Part shown: piece after piece, positions 17,634 through 27,222 of the stretch
Numbering within the stretch: the stretch's first letter is position 1
Layout: each line of letters begins with the position of its first letter
NCBI GenBank assembly: GCA_044228245.1
Contig: JBGAVG010000008.1
Coordinates: 1 to 64,000, forward strand
Source: Methylotenera_A sp044228245
GTDB lineage: Bacteria; Pseudomonadota; Gammaproteobacteria; Burkholderiales; Methylophilaceae
Length of the DNA: 64,000 nt
Direction: 5' to 3'
The notes under the pieces: model-generated
Database searches by the model: none
Seen by the model: only the letters and a program-made list of their open reading frames with translations
Told to the model about the DNA's origin: nothing
Program-made: the position numbers and the translations under genes

Positions 17634-19391
17634 TTAACGTTTTTTAATATAAAGATCGGTAATCGTACCTTCTTTAACTTCCGCAGCAAAACACACAGTT
17701 TCAGACAAAGTCGGATGTGCATGAATAGTTAAGCCCAAATCATGTGCATCTGCGCCCATTTCAATCGCCAGCACGGCTTCAGCCAGCAACTCGCCGGCAT
17801 TTACGCCAACAATGCCCGCACCAATTACGCGGTGGGTTTCTTTATCGAATATTAACTTAGTGCTGCCTTCGGTACGCGCAATCGAAAGCGCACGTCCGCT
17901 GGCCGCCCAAGGGAAGCTGGCTTTTTCGATTTCGATGCCTTTGGCTTTGGCTTCGGTTTCCGTTATGCCTGCCCAAGCCACTTCCGGGTCGGTGTAAGCA
18001 ACAGAGGGGATTGCCATGGCCTGGAATTCTACCTTCTGCCCCGCGATAACTTCTGCGGCTACTTTGCCTTCATGCGTGGCTTTGTGTGCCAGCATCGGCT
18101 GGCCGACAATGTCACCAATGGCAAAGATATGTGGTACGTTCGTGCGCATTTGTATGTCAACACTGATAAAACCGCGTTCATCTACTGCTACGCCAGCGTT
18201 TTCTGCACCAATGTTTTTGCCGTTAGGGCGGCGGCCAATCGATACCAGCACGCGGTCGTACACTTGTACACCTTCAGGTGCATTTTCACCTTCAAAACTT
18301 ACATGGATGCCGTCTTTTTTGGCTTCCATTTTTGCAACTTTGGTGGATAGCATAATGCTTTCAAAACGTTTTTCCATGCGTTTTTGCAGCGGGCGTACCA
18401 GGTCGCGGTCACAGCCGGTAATCAGGCCGTCCATAAATTCAACCACACTCACTTTGGTGCCAAGTGCATCGTAAACCGTGCCCATTTCCAGCCCGATAAT
18501 ACCGCCGCCGATAACCAGCATGCGCTTCGGAATATCCGCCAAAGCCAATGCACCAGTAGAGTCCATAATGCGCTCATCTTCTGGCGCGCCAGGGAATTTG
18601 GTGGCTTGTGACCCGGCTGCGATAATGGCATGCTCAAAGCCTACTGTCGTTACTTTGCCATCAGTTGTAGTTACTGCAATTTGGTTGGGGCTGGTGAATT
18701 TACCCACGCCTTGCACCACAGTCACACCGCGTTGCTTTGCCATCGCGGCCAGGCCGCCAGTGAGCTTGCCTACCACGTCATTGGCTTTCCAGTTGCGCAG
18801 TTGTTCAATATCGACTTTTGGCGCTCCAAAGTTCACACCATGGTGTGAAGTTTCTTCGGCTTCGGTAATCACCTTAGCGGTGTGCAACAAGGCTTTGGAA
18901 GGAATGCATCCTACGTTTAGGCAGACGCCGCCCAGCGTGGCGTAACGTTCAACCAGCACCACTTGCTTGCCTAAATCGGCAGCGCGGAAGGCAGCCGTGT
19001 ATCCGCCAGGGCCTGAGCCCAGTACGACCACTTGTGTATTCATGTCGTTGTTGCCTGCTGGGGCAGCGGGAGCGGGTGCTGCAACAGCGGCTGCTGGCGC
19101 TGACGCAGGCACGGGGGTTACCACCTGTTTAGTTGCAGCGCTTGTGGAGGCTTCAGTTTCGATAAGCAGGATTAACGAATCTTTGCTCACCTTGTCACCC
19201 ACTTTGACTTTGATTTCTTTTACCACGCCCGCTTGAGAGGCGGGAATATCCATCGAGGCCTTGTCGGATTCCACCGTAATCAGTGAATCTTCTTTTGCAA
19301 TGGTGTCACCTACTTTGACCAATACTTCAATAACATCGACGCTGTCAAAATTGCCAATATCAGGCACTAAAACTTCAATTAGATTGCTCAT
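17634..19391 (-). CDS. lpd: Dihydrolipoamide dehydrogenase (E3) with N-terminal lipoyl domain
   Basis: E3 of pyruvate dehydrogenase: it reoxidises dihydrolipoamide and reduces NAD+. Length is 585 residues because an extra lipoyl domain occupies residues 1-80 (ESDKASMD carries the lipoyl-Lys). An Ala/Pro linker (about 85-115) and the FAD/NAD flavoprotein disulfide reductase core follow. The redox-active disulfide is GGVCLNVGCIPSK, and the C-terminal HAHPTLSE holds the active-site His. It is the third gene of aceE-aceF-lpd. Such lipoyl-bearing E3 is a feature of betaproteobacteria and Neisseria. Confidence 0.95.
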   Translation of the reverse strand: MSNLIEVLVPDIGNFDSVDVIEVLVKVGDTIAKEDSLITVESDKASMDIPASQAGVVKEIKVKVGDKVSKDSLILLIETEASTSAATKQVVTPVPASAPAAAVAAPAPAAPAGNNDMNTQVVVLGSGPGGYTAAFRAADLGKQVVLVERYATLGGVCLNVGCIPSKALLHTAKVITEAEETSHHGVNFGAPKVDIEQLRNWKANDVVGKLTGGLAAMAKQRGVTVVQGVGKFTSPNQIAVTTTDGKVTTVGFEHAIIAAGSQATKFPGAPEDERIMDSTGALALADIPKRMLVIGGGIIGLEMGTVYDALGTKVSVVEFMDGLITGCDRDLVRPLQKRMEKRFESIMLSTKVAKMEAKKDGIHVSFEGENAPEGVQVYDRVLVSIGRRPNGKNIGAENAGVAVDERGFISVDIQMRTNVPHIFAIGDIVGQPMLAHKATHEGKVAAEVIAGQKVEFQAMAIPSVAYTDPEVAWAGITETEAKAKGIEIEKASFPWAASGRALSIARTEGSTKLIFDKETHRVIGAGIVGVNAGELLAEAVLAIEMGADAHDLGLTIHAHPTLSETVCFAAEVKEGTITDLYIKKR

Positions 19392-19403
19392 GTCAGATTC
19401 CTG

Positions 19404-20744
19404 TTACAGCAAGAGGCGACGCACGTCAGACAACATCATACGCATGTGGCTGGTAAAGCGCGCGCCATCGGCACCATCGACTACACGATGATCATAAGAG
19501 AGCGAAAGCGGCAGGATCAGACGCGGCTCAAATTCTTTAGCGGCAGGATTGTAAACAGGCTGCATGCTGGAACGCGAAACACCTAAAATCGCCACTTCCG
19601 GGCAATTGATGATGGGCGTGAACATGGTGCCGCCAATACCGCCCAGACTGGAAATAGTAAAGCAGCCGCCTTGCATTTCTTCAACTTTGAGCTTGCGTTC
19701 ACGTGCTTTTGAGGAAAGCTCCATCAAATCACGTGCAATATCTAAAACATCTTTTTGCTGTACATCCTTAACCACCGGCACGACTAAGCCGTCCGGCGTA
19801 TCGCAGGCAAAACCAATATTGTAATAATTCTTTAGAATCAGGCTGTCACCATCAGGTGAAAGCGATGAGTTGAAGTTTGGGTAAGCTTTAAGCGCATTAA
19901 CGGAAGCCTTGATGAGGAAGGCCAGCATGGTCAATTTCACGCCACGTTTTTCTGCATCTGCCTGCATAGATTTTCTGAAGTCTTCCAGATCGGTAATATC
20001 CGCTTCATCAAATTGCGTGACATGCGGTGCGGTGACCCAGTTACGGTGCAAATTGGCGCCAGACAATTTTTTAATGCGTGAAAGTGGTTTGGTTTCCACT
20101 TCGCCAAACTGGCTGAAATCAATCACCGGCATTGGCAGTGTAGCTAGCGCGCCCAAGCCTGCGCCCATGTTTTCGGTGCGTGGTTTGGCCAGTTCACCTT
20201 TCACAAAGGCTTGAACATCGCTTTGCAGGATACGGTTTTTAGCGCCGCTGCCTTTTACCAGCGCCAGATTCACGCCCAGTTCGCGCGCGAATTTACGCAC
20301 GGATGGACTGGCGTGGGAGAGCTTGCCGCCATTCACAACAACACTTTCGCCGACTGGCAATGGTTGATGCGCGGGCTGCACCTGTTTTGGTGGTTCCGGT
20401 GCAGGGCGGCTAGGTTCGGGAATAGCTTGCTTGGGTATTGCAGTTTTTGGCGCTTCCGCTACTGACGAGGCTGCAGCAGCTGGTGATTTTTCTGCTGCGC
20501 CTGCCGCACTTTCTTCGAGCATTAAAATTAGCGAACCTTGCGAAATTTTATCGCCAATTTTGGTTTTAACTTCTTTCACCACGCCGGCAAACGGTGCAGG
20601 AATATCCATTGAAGCCTTGTCAGACTCCACCGTAATCAGCGAATCATCTTTGGCGATCGTATCGCCAGCCTTGACCAATACTTCAATGACATCGACAGAA
20701 TCAAAATTGCCGATGTCAGGAACAAGAACCTCTTTTAATGCCAT
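19404..20744 (-). CDS. aceF: Pyruvate dehydrogenase E2, dihydrolipoamide acetyltransferase
   Basis: A 446-residue E2 that transfers the acetyl group to CoA and forms the core of the complex. One lipoyl domain (1-76, ESDKASMD), a Pro/Ala linker (about 90-130), the E1/E3-binding domain (about 143-180, SPSVRKFARELGVNL) and the catalytic domain ending in HRVVDGADGARF, whose HxxxDG is catalytic. The lipoyl domain is almost identical to the one on E3 next door, and both are single rather than triple as in E. coli. It lies 12 bases upstream of lpd and 12 after aceE, in one operon. Confidence 0.95.
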   Translation of the reverse strand: MALKEVLVPDIGNFDSVDVIEVLVKAGDTIAKDDSLITVESDKASMDIPAPFAGVVKEVKTKIGDKISQGSLILMLEESAAGAAEKSPAAAASSVAEAPKTAIPKQAIPEPSRPAPEPPKQVQPAHQPLPVGESVVVNGGKLSHASPSVRKFARELGVNLALVKGSGAKNRILQSDVQAFVKGELAKPRTENMGAGLGALATLPMPVIDFSQFGEVETKPLSRIKKLSGANLHRNWVTAPHVTQFDEADITDLEDFRKSMQADAEKRGVKLTMLAFLIKASVNALKAYPNFNSSLSPDGDSLILKNYYNIGFACDTPDGLVVPVVKDVQQKDVLDIARDLMELSSKARERKLKVEEMQGGCFTISSLGGIGGTMFTPIINCPEVAILGVSRSSMQPVYNPAAKEFEPRLILPLSLSYDHRVVDGADGARFTSHMRMMLSDVRRLLL

Positions 20745-20756
20745 CTTGTTTTATCC

Positions 20757-23435
20757 TTAAATGCTCGTTGGATTTGGTTTATTCGGATTGAGCTTGTACT
20801 TTTTCACTGCGTCGGCCACTTTGGCTGCAGGCAGCTTGCCTTCATCGCTTAAGGCTTTAAGTGCGGCTATAACTACGTAGTGGCGGTCCACCTCAAAGAA
20901 GTCGCGCAACGCTTCGCGGCTGTCTGAGCGGCCAAAACCGTCAGTGCCGAGTGCCACGAATTTATTCGGGACAAAGCGCTGAATTTGCTCGGCGAAACTT
21001 TTCATGTAGTCGGTTGAGGCAATCACAGGGCCTTTTGCGTCTTTCAGGCATTGGGCGACATAGCTCAGTTTCTGTGGTTTTTCCGGATTGAGCATATTCC
21101 AGCGATCACACTCCAAGCCTTCGCGGCGCAGTTCGGTAAAGCTCGGCACGCTCCATATGTCGGCCGAAACGCCCCAGTCTTTTTCCAGCAGTTCTGCCGC
21201 AGCAATCACTTCGCGCAGTATCACGCCGCTGCCCATCAGTTGCACCTGTGCATTTTTAGATTTTCTGAAACTGTACATGCCTTTCAGAATGCCTTGCTCT
21301 GCGCCTTTTGGCATCTCAGGATGGCTGTAGTTTTCATTCATCACAGTGATGTAGTAGTACACGTCTTCCTGGTTTTGCACCATGCGGCGCAGCCCCTCTT
21401 GAATGATGACGGCTAATTCATAAGCAAATGTTGGATCGTAAGAAATACAGTTCGGGATGGTGGCAGACATCAAATGGCTGTGACCATCTTCATGCTGCAG
21501 GCCTTCACCGTTAAGCGTGGTGCGGCCTGCGGTGGCGCCAAGCAGGAAGCCCCGCGCACGGCTGTCCCCTGCCATCCAGGCCAAGTCGCCAATACGCTGG
21601 AAACCGAACATGGAATAGAAGATATAGAACGGGATCATTTGCACGCCAGTGACGCTGTATGATGTGGCAGCAGCTAACCAGCTAGAGAACGAGCCGGCTT
21701 CATTGATGCCTTCTTCCAGAATCTGACCATCTTTGGATTCTTTGTAGTACATTACCTGGTCGGAATCCATTGGCTCGTACAACTGGCCTTGACTGGCATA
21801 AATTCCAAGCTGGCGGAACATGCCTTCCATACCGAATGTGCGCGCTTCATCAGGCACGATTGGTACGATATATTTGCCGATTTCTTTATCACGCACCAGC
21901 GTAGAAAGAATGCGCACAAACGCCATGGTGGTAGAGATTTCACGCTCTCCCGTTGCGCCCAGCATGTTCTCGAATGCCGATAATTCAGGCACAGTAAGTT
22001 CATTACCTTTGCGCCTGCGCTGTGGCACAAAGCCGCCCATCGCTGCGCGGCGTTCGGCCATGTACTTCATCTCTGGGCTGTCTTCCGCAGGTTTGTAAAA
22101 ACTCAGGTTTTCAACTTGTTCATCAGTAATGGGCAAATCAAAACGGTCACGGAATTTTTTGAGTGACTCGATATCCATGCTCTTTTGCTGGTGCGTGGTA
22201 TTTTGAGCTTCCCCCGCTTCGCCCATGCCGTAGCCTTTGACAGTTTTGGCTAGAATCACGGTTGGCTGACCTTTTTGGTTGACTGCCGCGTGATAGGCTG
22301 CAAACACCTTATGCGGGTCGTGTCCGCCGCGGTTCAGGCGCCAAATATCCTGGTCGCTCATCGCGGCAACCATTTCTTTCAGCTCAGGATATTTCCCAAA
22401 GAAATGCTCGCGGGTGTAAGCGCCGCCTTTGACCTTAAAGTTCTGGTATTCGCCATCTACGCATTCTTCCATGCGTTTTTTCAGCAAACCGTCTTTATCC
22501 ATGGCCAACAAGGGATCCCAATAAGAACCCCAAATCACTTTAAGCACATTCCAGCCGGAACCGCGGAAATCGGACTCCAGTTCCTGAATAATCTTGCCAT
22601 TGCCACGCACCGGGCCATCCAGACGCTGCAAGTTACAGTTAATCACAAAAATCAGGTTATCCAATTTTTCGCGGCTGGCCAATGAAATCGCGCCCAATGA
22701 CTCGGGTTCGTCCATTTCGCCATCACCGCAGAACACCCATACTTTTCTGTCGCTGGTATCAGCAATGCCACGGTCATGCAGATACTTCAAGAATCTGGCC
22801 TGATAGATACCTGCGATAGGGCCCAAGCCCATCGAAACCGTTGGGAACTGCCAGAAATCAGGCATCAGCCAAGGGTGCGGGTAACTGGACAAACCGTTGC
22901 CACCTGTTTCCTGGCGGAAATTGTCCATTTGTTCTTCGGTGATGCGACCTTCTAAAAAGGCGCGTGCGTATACACCAGGCGAAGAGTGGCCTTGAAAGTA
23001 CACGCAATCGCCGCCGAAGTTCTCATTAGGCGCGCGGAAGAAATAATTAAAGCCTGTGTCATACAAGGTGGCGGCTGATTGGAAGCTGGCGATGTGCCCG
23101 CCCACGCCCGGCGATTTCTCGTTACCGCGCAGCACTGTCATGATGGCGTTCCAGCGCACCAGCGCGCGAATGCGGCGTTCCATTTCCGGGTCGCCTGGCA
23201 GACGTTGCTGCAAATGGGTCGGGATGGTGTTTACATAAGCGGTCGTCGCGTTGTAAGGTAGATTGCTGCCGGAGCGGCGAGCTTTGTCAATCATCGCTTC
23301 GAGCAGGAAGTGGGCGCGCTCGGTGCCTTCGTTCTCAATCACCGAAGTAAGTGCGTCAAGCCATTCCTGCGTTTCTTGTGCGTCTGTTTCTTGCACCATT
23401 TTTAAAGGCTGCCCAGTCTGCTGATTTATTGCCAT
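20757..23435 (-). CDS. aceE: Pyruvate dehydrogenase E1, homodimeric type
   Basis: An 892-residue thiamine-diphosphate decarboxylase of the homodimeric AceE class. The ThDP motif is GDGEMDEPESLGAI followed by LIFVINCNLQRLDG (about 230-275). Conserved early segments include NAIMTVLRGNEKSPGVGGHI and the pyrimidine-binding C-terminal parts ASTDYMKSFAEQ and LGTDGFGRSDSREALR. It catalyses the oxidative decarboxylation of pyruvate to acetyl-lipoamide and heads the aceE-aceF-lpd operon. There are 198 bases to the divergent aminopeptidase gene, space for two promoters. No regulator binding site was identified. Confidence 0.96.
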   Translation of the reverse strand: MAINQQTGQPLKMVQETDAQETQEWLDALTSVIENEGTERAHFLLEAMIDKARRSGSNLPYNATTAYVNTIPTHLQQRLPGDPEMERRIRALVRWNAIMTVLRGNEKSPGVGGHIASFQSAATLYDTGFNYFFRAPNENFGGDCVYFQGHSSPGVYARAFLEGRITEEQMDNFRQETGGNGLSSYPHPWLMPDFWQFPTVSMGLGPIAGIYQARFLKYLHDRGIADTSDRKVWVFCGDGEMDEPESLGAISLASREKLDNLIFVINCNLQRLDGPVRGNGKIIQELESDFRGSGWNVLKVIWGSYWDPLLAMDKDGLLKKRMEECVDGEYQNFKVKGGAYTREHFFGKYPELKEMVAAMSDQDIWRLNRGGHDPHKVFAAYHAAVNQKGQPTVILAKTVKGYGMGEAGEAQNTTHQQKSMDIESLKKFRDRFDLPITDEQVENLSFYKPAEDSPEMKYMAERRAAMGGFVPQRRRKGNELTVPELSAFENMLGATGEREISTTMAFVRILSTLVRDKEIGKYIVPIVPDEARTFGMEGMFRQLGIYASQGQLYEPMDSDQVMYYKESKDGQILEEGINEAGSFSSWLAAATSYSVTGVQMIPFYIFYSMFGFQRIGDLAWMAGDSRARGFLLGATAGRTTLNGEGLQHEDGHSHLMSATIPNCISYDPTFAYELAVIIQEGLRRMVQNQEDVYYYITVMNENYSHPEMPKGAEQGILKGMYSFRKSKNAQVQLMGSGVILREVIAAAELLEKDWGVSADIWSVPSFTELRREGLECDRWNMLNPEKPQKLSYVAQCLKDAKGPVIASTDYMKSFAEQIQRFVPNKFVALGTDGFGRSDSREALRDFFEVDRHYVVIAALKALSDEGKLPAAKVADAVKKYKLNPNKPNPTSI

Positions 23436-23632
23436 GCGTGAGATTTCTCCGTGTCGCGTTTGCTGCGCGTATAATCTACGCAGAGCGCAAACGTGAATTA
23501 GAATGTTCTATAAAGCTGTAAGTGTGTCTTTTTTAGGCATTTTGGTCAAGTTAAAACGTGGTTTAGTAGAACAGCAGATAACAGTTTTGCTATCATGGTC
23601 TTAGATATTATACAAGAGTTAAGGGCGATTGA

Positions 23633-25090
23633 ATGTCATTAAAATTAACACAACATGCTGCGACTGGCAGTGAAAAAACATTATCTTCTGAAAAACACAT
23701 ACTTTTTGTATTGGATGATAAAGCCGAAAGAAGCTTCCCGTTTGCTAAAATCCTTGAGCGCAAGCTGCAGCGTACCAGAGGTGAATATAAAGATTTGAAT
23801 AAAACGCCAGCCATCATTGAACTGCCAGAGGGCGGCGTGGCCAGCTTCGTAGTGTTGGGCGAAAATTTCAGTATATTTCAAAAGCATACCCTGCTGCGCA
23901 AGGCTGTAAAACCTTTGCTGGATGAGCAGCCCGAGGCTTTGGCGATTTGTGTGTTTGGAGATGATGTAACACGTGAAGCGAATGCCTGTGCGGCTTATTA
24001 CGTGACAGCAGTCAATGCCGCCGAACTGCCAAGCCGTAAAAAAGACAACAAAGCTAAGCCGTTGAAAGAAATAAGCATTCATGGCTTTAAAGCCGAGCAC
24101 GATTACAGCTATGTGAATGCGCGCGTGGCAGGTAATACGCTGTGCCGTAGCTTGACCATGCTGCCGCCTAACGAACTGACGCCCACCATTTACCGTGAGA
24201 AGCTAAAAACATTAGCCAAACAATACGGCTGGGCTTGGGAGGAATTTGATATGCCAGCACTCAAAAAGATGGGCGCAGGTGCATTTTATGCGGTGGGGCA
24301 GGGCTCTGAGCCGCAAGACGCTGCGATTGTGCATCTTACCTATGACCCGGCAAGCTCAAAAAAACATATTGCCTTAGTGGGGAAAGGCATTTGTTTTGAT
24401 ACAGGCGGACACAACCTGAAGCCTGCCAAGTATATGCAAGGCATGCACGAGGACATGAACGGTAGTGCGGTGGCGCTGGGGATTCTAACGGCTGTAACTT
24501 TACAAAAATTGCCTGCGAAGCTCGATTGCTGGCTGGCGATTGCGCAAAATCACATCAGCCCGCTCGCTTATAAACAAAACGATGTCGTCACTGCATTAAA
24601 TGGCATGACGATTGAAGTTGTGCATACCGACGCAGAAGGCCGGATGGTGCTGGCGGACGCGCTTACACTGGCTTCTCGTCAGAAGCCGGATGTGATTCTG
24701 GATTACGCCACACTCACAGGCAGTATGGCCGTGGCAGTGACAGACCGCATGAGCGGCGTGATTGCCAATCGCTTGGAGCTGGCCTGCAAGGCAATAGAGG
24801 CGGGTGCGGCAGCAGGCGAGCGCATCGTGGCTTTTCCCTACGAAGAAGACATGGATAGCGATTTGGACAGCGATATTGCCGACATTAAGCAATGCACCTT
24901 GGAAGGCGGCGGCGACCATATGCACGCGGCGCGCTTTATGGGCAAGTTTATCGAAAACAATGTGGCCTGGCTGCATGCGGATTTGTCCAGCACCAACCGC
25001 AAAGATGGCCTGGGGGCGGTGCAAAGCGATGTGAATGGCTTTGGCGTTGGTTTTGGCTTGGAAATGATTAATCGCTTAATCGGAAATTAA
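23633..25090 (+). CDS. M17-family leucyl aminopeptidase
   Basis: A 485-residue cytosolic metalloaminopeptidase of the PepA/PepB family. The N-terminal macro-like domain covers about 1-170. The C-terminal catalytic domain has GKGICFDTGGHNLKP, MHEDMNGSAVALG and the signature VHTDAEGRMVLADAL, with the Lys, Asp and Glu ligands for two metal ions. The N-terminal half is divergent, so it may be a subgroup distinct from PepA, whose length (about 500) it matches. The catalytic Arg in the TDAEGR motif is kept. It is the first gene after the pdh operon on the opposite strand; the start is preceded by AAGGGCG-type sequence. Confidence 0.9.
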   Translation: MSLKLTQHAATGSEKTLSSEKHILFVLDDKAERSFPFAKILERKLQRTRGEYKDLNKTPAIIELPEGGVASFVVLGENFSIFQKHTLLRKAVKPLLDEQPEALAICVFGDDVTREANACAAYYVTAVNAAELPSRKKDNKAKPLKEISIHGFKAEHDYSYVNARVAGNTLCRSLTMLPPNELTPTIYREKLKTLAKQYGWAWEEFDMPALKKMGAGAFYAVGQGSEPQDAAIVHLTYDPASSKKHIALVGKGICFDTGGHNLKPAKYMQGMHEDMNGSAVALGILTAVTLQKLPAKLDCWLAIAQNHISPLAYKQNDVVTALNGMTIEVVHTDAEGRMVLADALTLASRQKPDVILDYATLTGSMAVAVTDRMSGVIANRLELACKAIEAGAAAGERIVAFPYEEDMDSDLDSDIADIKQCTLEGGGDHMHAARFMGKFIENNVAWLHADLSSTNRKDGLGAVQSDVNGFGVGFGLEMINRLIGN

Positions 25091-25187
25091 TGTTTTAGTG
25101 GAAAATAAGCTGGGATATTGCAACAATATGCGAATGCTGACGGTTTGCGATACATAATAATCAAGCCAGCTTTTTAGGGGACTGAAA

Positions 25188-25844
25188 ATGGAGAATTTAT
25201 CTTGGCTGGAGAGTTTTCCGCCATTATTGCAGTTGGAGCCGCACGCGCGCGACATTCTGGCTAAATCCGCGAGAATTGTGGAAGCGCCGGTAGGTACAAT
25301 CGGCTACCGAGAAGGCGGTGCCTGCGGGGTTTATGTGATGCGGCTTGCAGGGCAATCACGTGTTTACAAAATGTCATCTTCAGGGCGCGAAATCTTGCTG
25401 TATCGTGTGGCAGCAGGAGAAACTTGCGTGATCACCACGACGTGTTTGTTGGGCAATAGCAATTATCCGGCGTCAACAATCGTCGAAGAACCGATAAAGG
25501 ATGTCATTATTCCTTCTGCTGCTTTTAATCAACTGATGGTTGATTCGAAAGTGTTCCGTACTTTTGTGATGACCAACTACGGCGCGCTGATCAGTGATCT
25601 GATCGTGCTGCTGGATGAAGTGGCGTTTCATAGTCTGGATGCCCGCCTGGCCAAGCTGCTGCTGGATACAGGCAGCGCCACGATCAGCAGAACGCATCAG
25701 TTGATAGCCGATGAGCTTGGAACTGCACGCGAAGTGGTGAGCCGCCAGTTGAAACGTTTTGAGCAAAAGGGCTGGGTTACGCTCGGGCGCGGCCATGTGG
25801 AACTGACCAATCGCCCAGCTTTGGAAAAACTCGCTGCTAGCTAA
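25188..25844 (+). CDS. Crp/Fnr-family transcription regulator
   Basis: A 218-residue regulator with an N-terminal cyclic-nucleotide-like sensor domain (about 20-125) and a C-terminal winged helix (about 145-215; TISRTHQLIADELGTAREVVSRQLKRFEQKGWV). Three Cys in the sensor (GGACGVYVM, GETCVITTTCLLG) are candidates for redox or metal sensing, but the FNR four-Cys cluster pattern is not present. The sulfur-metabolism genes follow immediately on the opposite strand, so a link to sulfide or oxygen sensing is reasonable but unproven. The GETCVITTTCLLG-type segment is common in a subgroup of Crp regulators next to sulfur genes. Confidence 0.85.
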   Translation: MENLSWLESFPPLLQLEPHARDILAKSARIVEAPVGTIGYREGGACGVYVMRLAGQSRVYKMSSSGREILLYRVAAGETCVITTTCLLGNSNYPASTIVEEPIKDVIIPSAAFNQLMVDSKVFRTFVMTNYGALISDLIVLLDEVAFHSLDARLAKLLLDTGSATISRTHQLIADELGTAREVVSRQLKRFEQKGWVTLGRGHVELTNRPALEKLAAS

Positions 25845-25868
25845 TGTTGCAGGGGCAGCCTGTGTTTG

Positions 25869-26684
25869 CTAAAAAGCCGAGAACCCTTTAGCCGTCAGCA
25901 TTAATGCTGCAATTAACGCCAGCACAGCGAAACCGCGCTGGCTGATGACTGCCGGAATTCTAGGGCTGATCAGCCTGAAGGTCAACATGCTGACCATGGT
26001 ACTCACGGCAAATGGAATGGCGATTTGCCAAAGAATATCGTTGTGCAGCAGATAGATTGAAATGCTCACGGCGGAAACGATGGCGATGGCCATGAGAGAG
26101 GTGGCGATGATGGTTTGCATGTTAAAGTTACTGACTTTACGTAAACTTGGCACAATGACAAAACCGCCGCCCACACCCAAAAGGCCTGAAAGAAAGCCTG
26201 CCAGACTGCCTGTGATCATCAGTCTTTTTGTACACGGCGCTGTCCAGAACAATCTGGATGTCGCAGGGTTCAGCACGCAGGCCGGCGCAGGCTTGTGTTC
26301 ATCCGCTTGCAGGTTTTGTGTGTTCTGCTGCCACATGCGCCAGGCGATATGCCCTAGTACGATCGCAAAGATCAGACTCAAGTGCTGGTTTGATGCGCGA
26401 TGTGCCAGCCAAACGCCAACTGGCGCAAACAGAATGCCGAAGCCGGCGATTAGCGTGGCGGCCTTGTAGCGCACAATGCCCGCCTGCAGGCCTTGCAGGG
26501 CGCCGAGGCTGGAAGCTAGCATCACGGCCAGTAAGCCGATGGGCGCAGCCTGCGCCATGCTGAGGTGCAGGCCAAATGCCAATAGCGGGATAGCCAGAAT
26601 CGATCCGCCCGCGCCAGTTAAGGCTAACACCAGCCCTGTAAACAGCCCTAATGCGATGCTGATCAAGGTTGCATCTAACGGCAT
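25869..26684 (-). CDS. TauE/SafE-family membrane exporter
   Basis: A 271-residue integral membrane protein with about eight helices and the duplicated TauE/SafE fold: a Gly-rich N-terminal motif (GLFTGLVLALTGAGGSILAIPLL) is mirrored in the second half (SLAGFLSGLLGVGGGFVIVPSL). Family members export sulfite, sulfoacetate or related anions. It is the last gene of a leftward run with a DUF442 protein and an ArsR-type repressor, which suggests export of sulfite or thiosulfate formed by sulfide oxidation. It is convergent with the Crp-like gene, 24 bases away. Confidence 0.88.
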   Translation of the reverse strand: MPLDATLISIALGLFTGLVLALTGAGGSILAIPLLAFGLHLSMAQAAPIGLLAVMLASSLGALQGLQAGIVRYKAATLIAGFGILFAPVGVWLAHRASNQHLSLIFAIVLGHIAWRMWQQNTQNLQADEHKPAPACVLNPATSRLFWTAPCTKRLMITGSLAGFLSGLLGVGGGFVIVPSLRKVSNFNMQTIIATSLMAIAIVSAVSISIYLLHNDILWQIAIPFAVSTMVSMLTFRLISPRIPAVISQRGFAVLALIAALMLTAKGFSAF

Positions 26685-26732
26685 GGCGCTATCAATTTTC
26701 GGGTGGCGTCTAGTTTGGGCCTGGGTTCAAGG

Positions 26733-27215
26733 TCAGGTTTTTTTACACCAACTACGGCACATGGACATGAGTGGGCATTTGGTTTTATACCAGCTGCAAA
26801 GTTGGCTAAAGACGTTTTTGCCTTTTAACCATGCCATTGCACTTTGGTTTTGAACCGGCGGATGCGCGACTTCGGTGCTTGTTTGAGATTGCTTGAATAT
26901 GGTCGCGGCACGGTTGCCTGTTCTGCAAAAGCCAAGTACCGGTTTGGCAGCCGCGGCATAAACCGCACTGAATTCTACAACATGCTCAGACAGCATGTTG
27001 CCCGGGCTGAAGGGGATGTAAAAATAAGCCAGGCCTGATTTTTCGGCGGCGGCTTTAATCTGTGCGCTGGCTGGCTGATCAGCGCCGCTTTCACCGTCAG
27101 GGCGATTGTTGATGATGGTTTTAAAACCTAATTGGGCGATTTCAGCAACATCTTCCACGCTGATTTGCGGTGCAGTGCTGAAATTCTCTGAATGCTTGCT
27201 GATTTGAATTGACAT
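26733..27215 (-). CDS. DUF442 (Blh N-terminal) sulfur-transferase/phosphatase-like protein
   Basis: A 160-residue protein. Residues about 1-108 match the DUF442/TIGR01244 domain, with the P-loop-like active site FCRTGNRA (Cys of CxxGxR), LGFKTIINNRPDGES and AQIKAAAEKSGLAYFYIPF. This domain is the N-terminal half of Blh in the BigR regulon and is thought to handle sulfane sulfur. The tail from about residue 110 is unlike the usual short helix: it is basic and has four Cys (QLCSWYKTKCPLMSMCRSWC). That could be a frameshift product or a divergent sulfur-carrying tail. It lies 7 bases after the repressor gene. Confidence 0.8.
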   Translation of the reverse strand: MSIQISKHSENFSTAPQISVEDVAEIAQLGFKTIINNRPDGESGADQPASAQIKAAAEKSGLAYFYIPFSPGNMLSEHVVEFSAVYAAAAKPVLGFCRTGNRAATIFKQSQTSTEVAHPPVQNQSAMAWLKGKNVFSQLCSWYKTKCPLMSMCRSWCKKT

Positions 27216-27222
27216 GATTTCC

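Noticed and set aside
23436..23632. A tRNA or small RNA between aceE and the aminopeptidase gene
   Set aside because: No cloverleaf or conserved stem could be drawn; it reads as promoter sequence.
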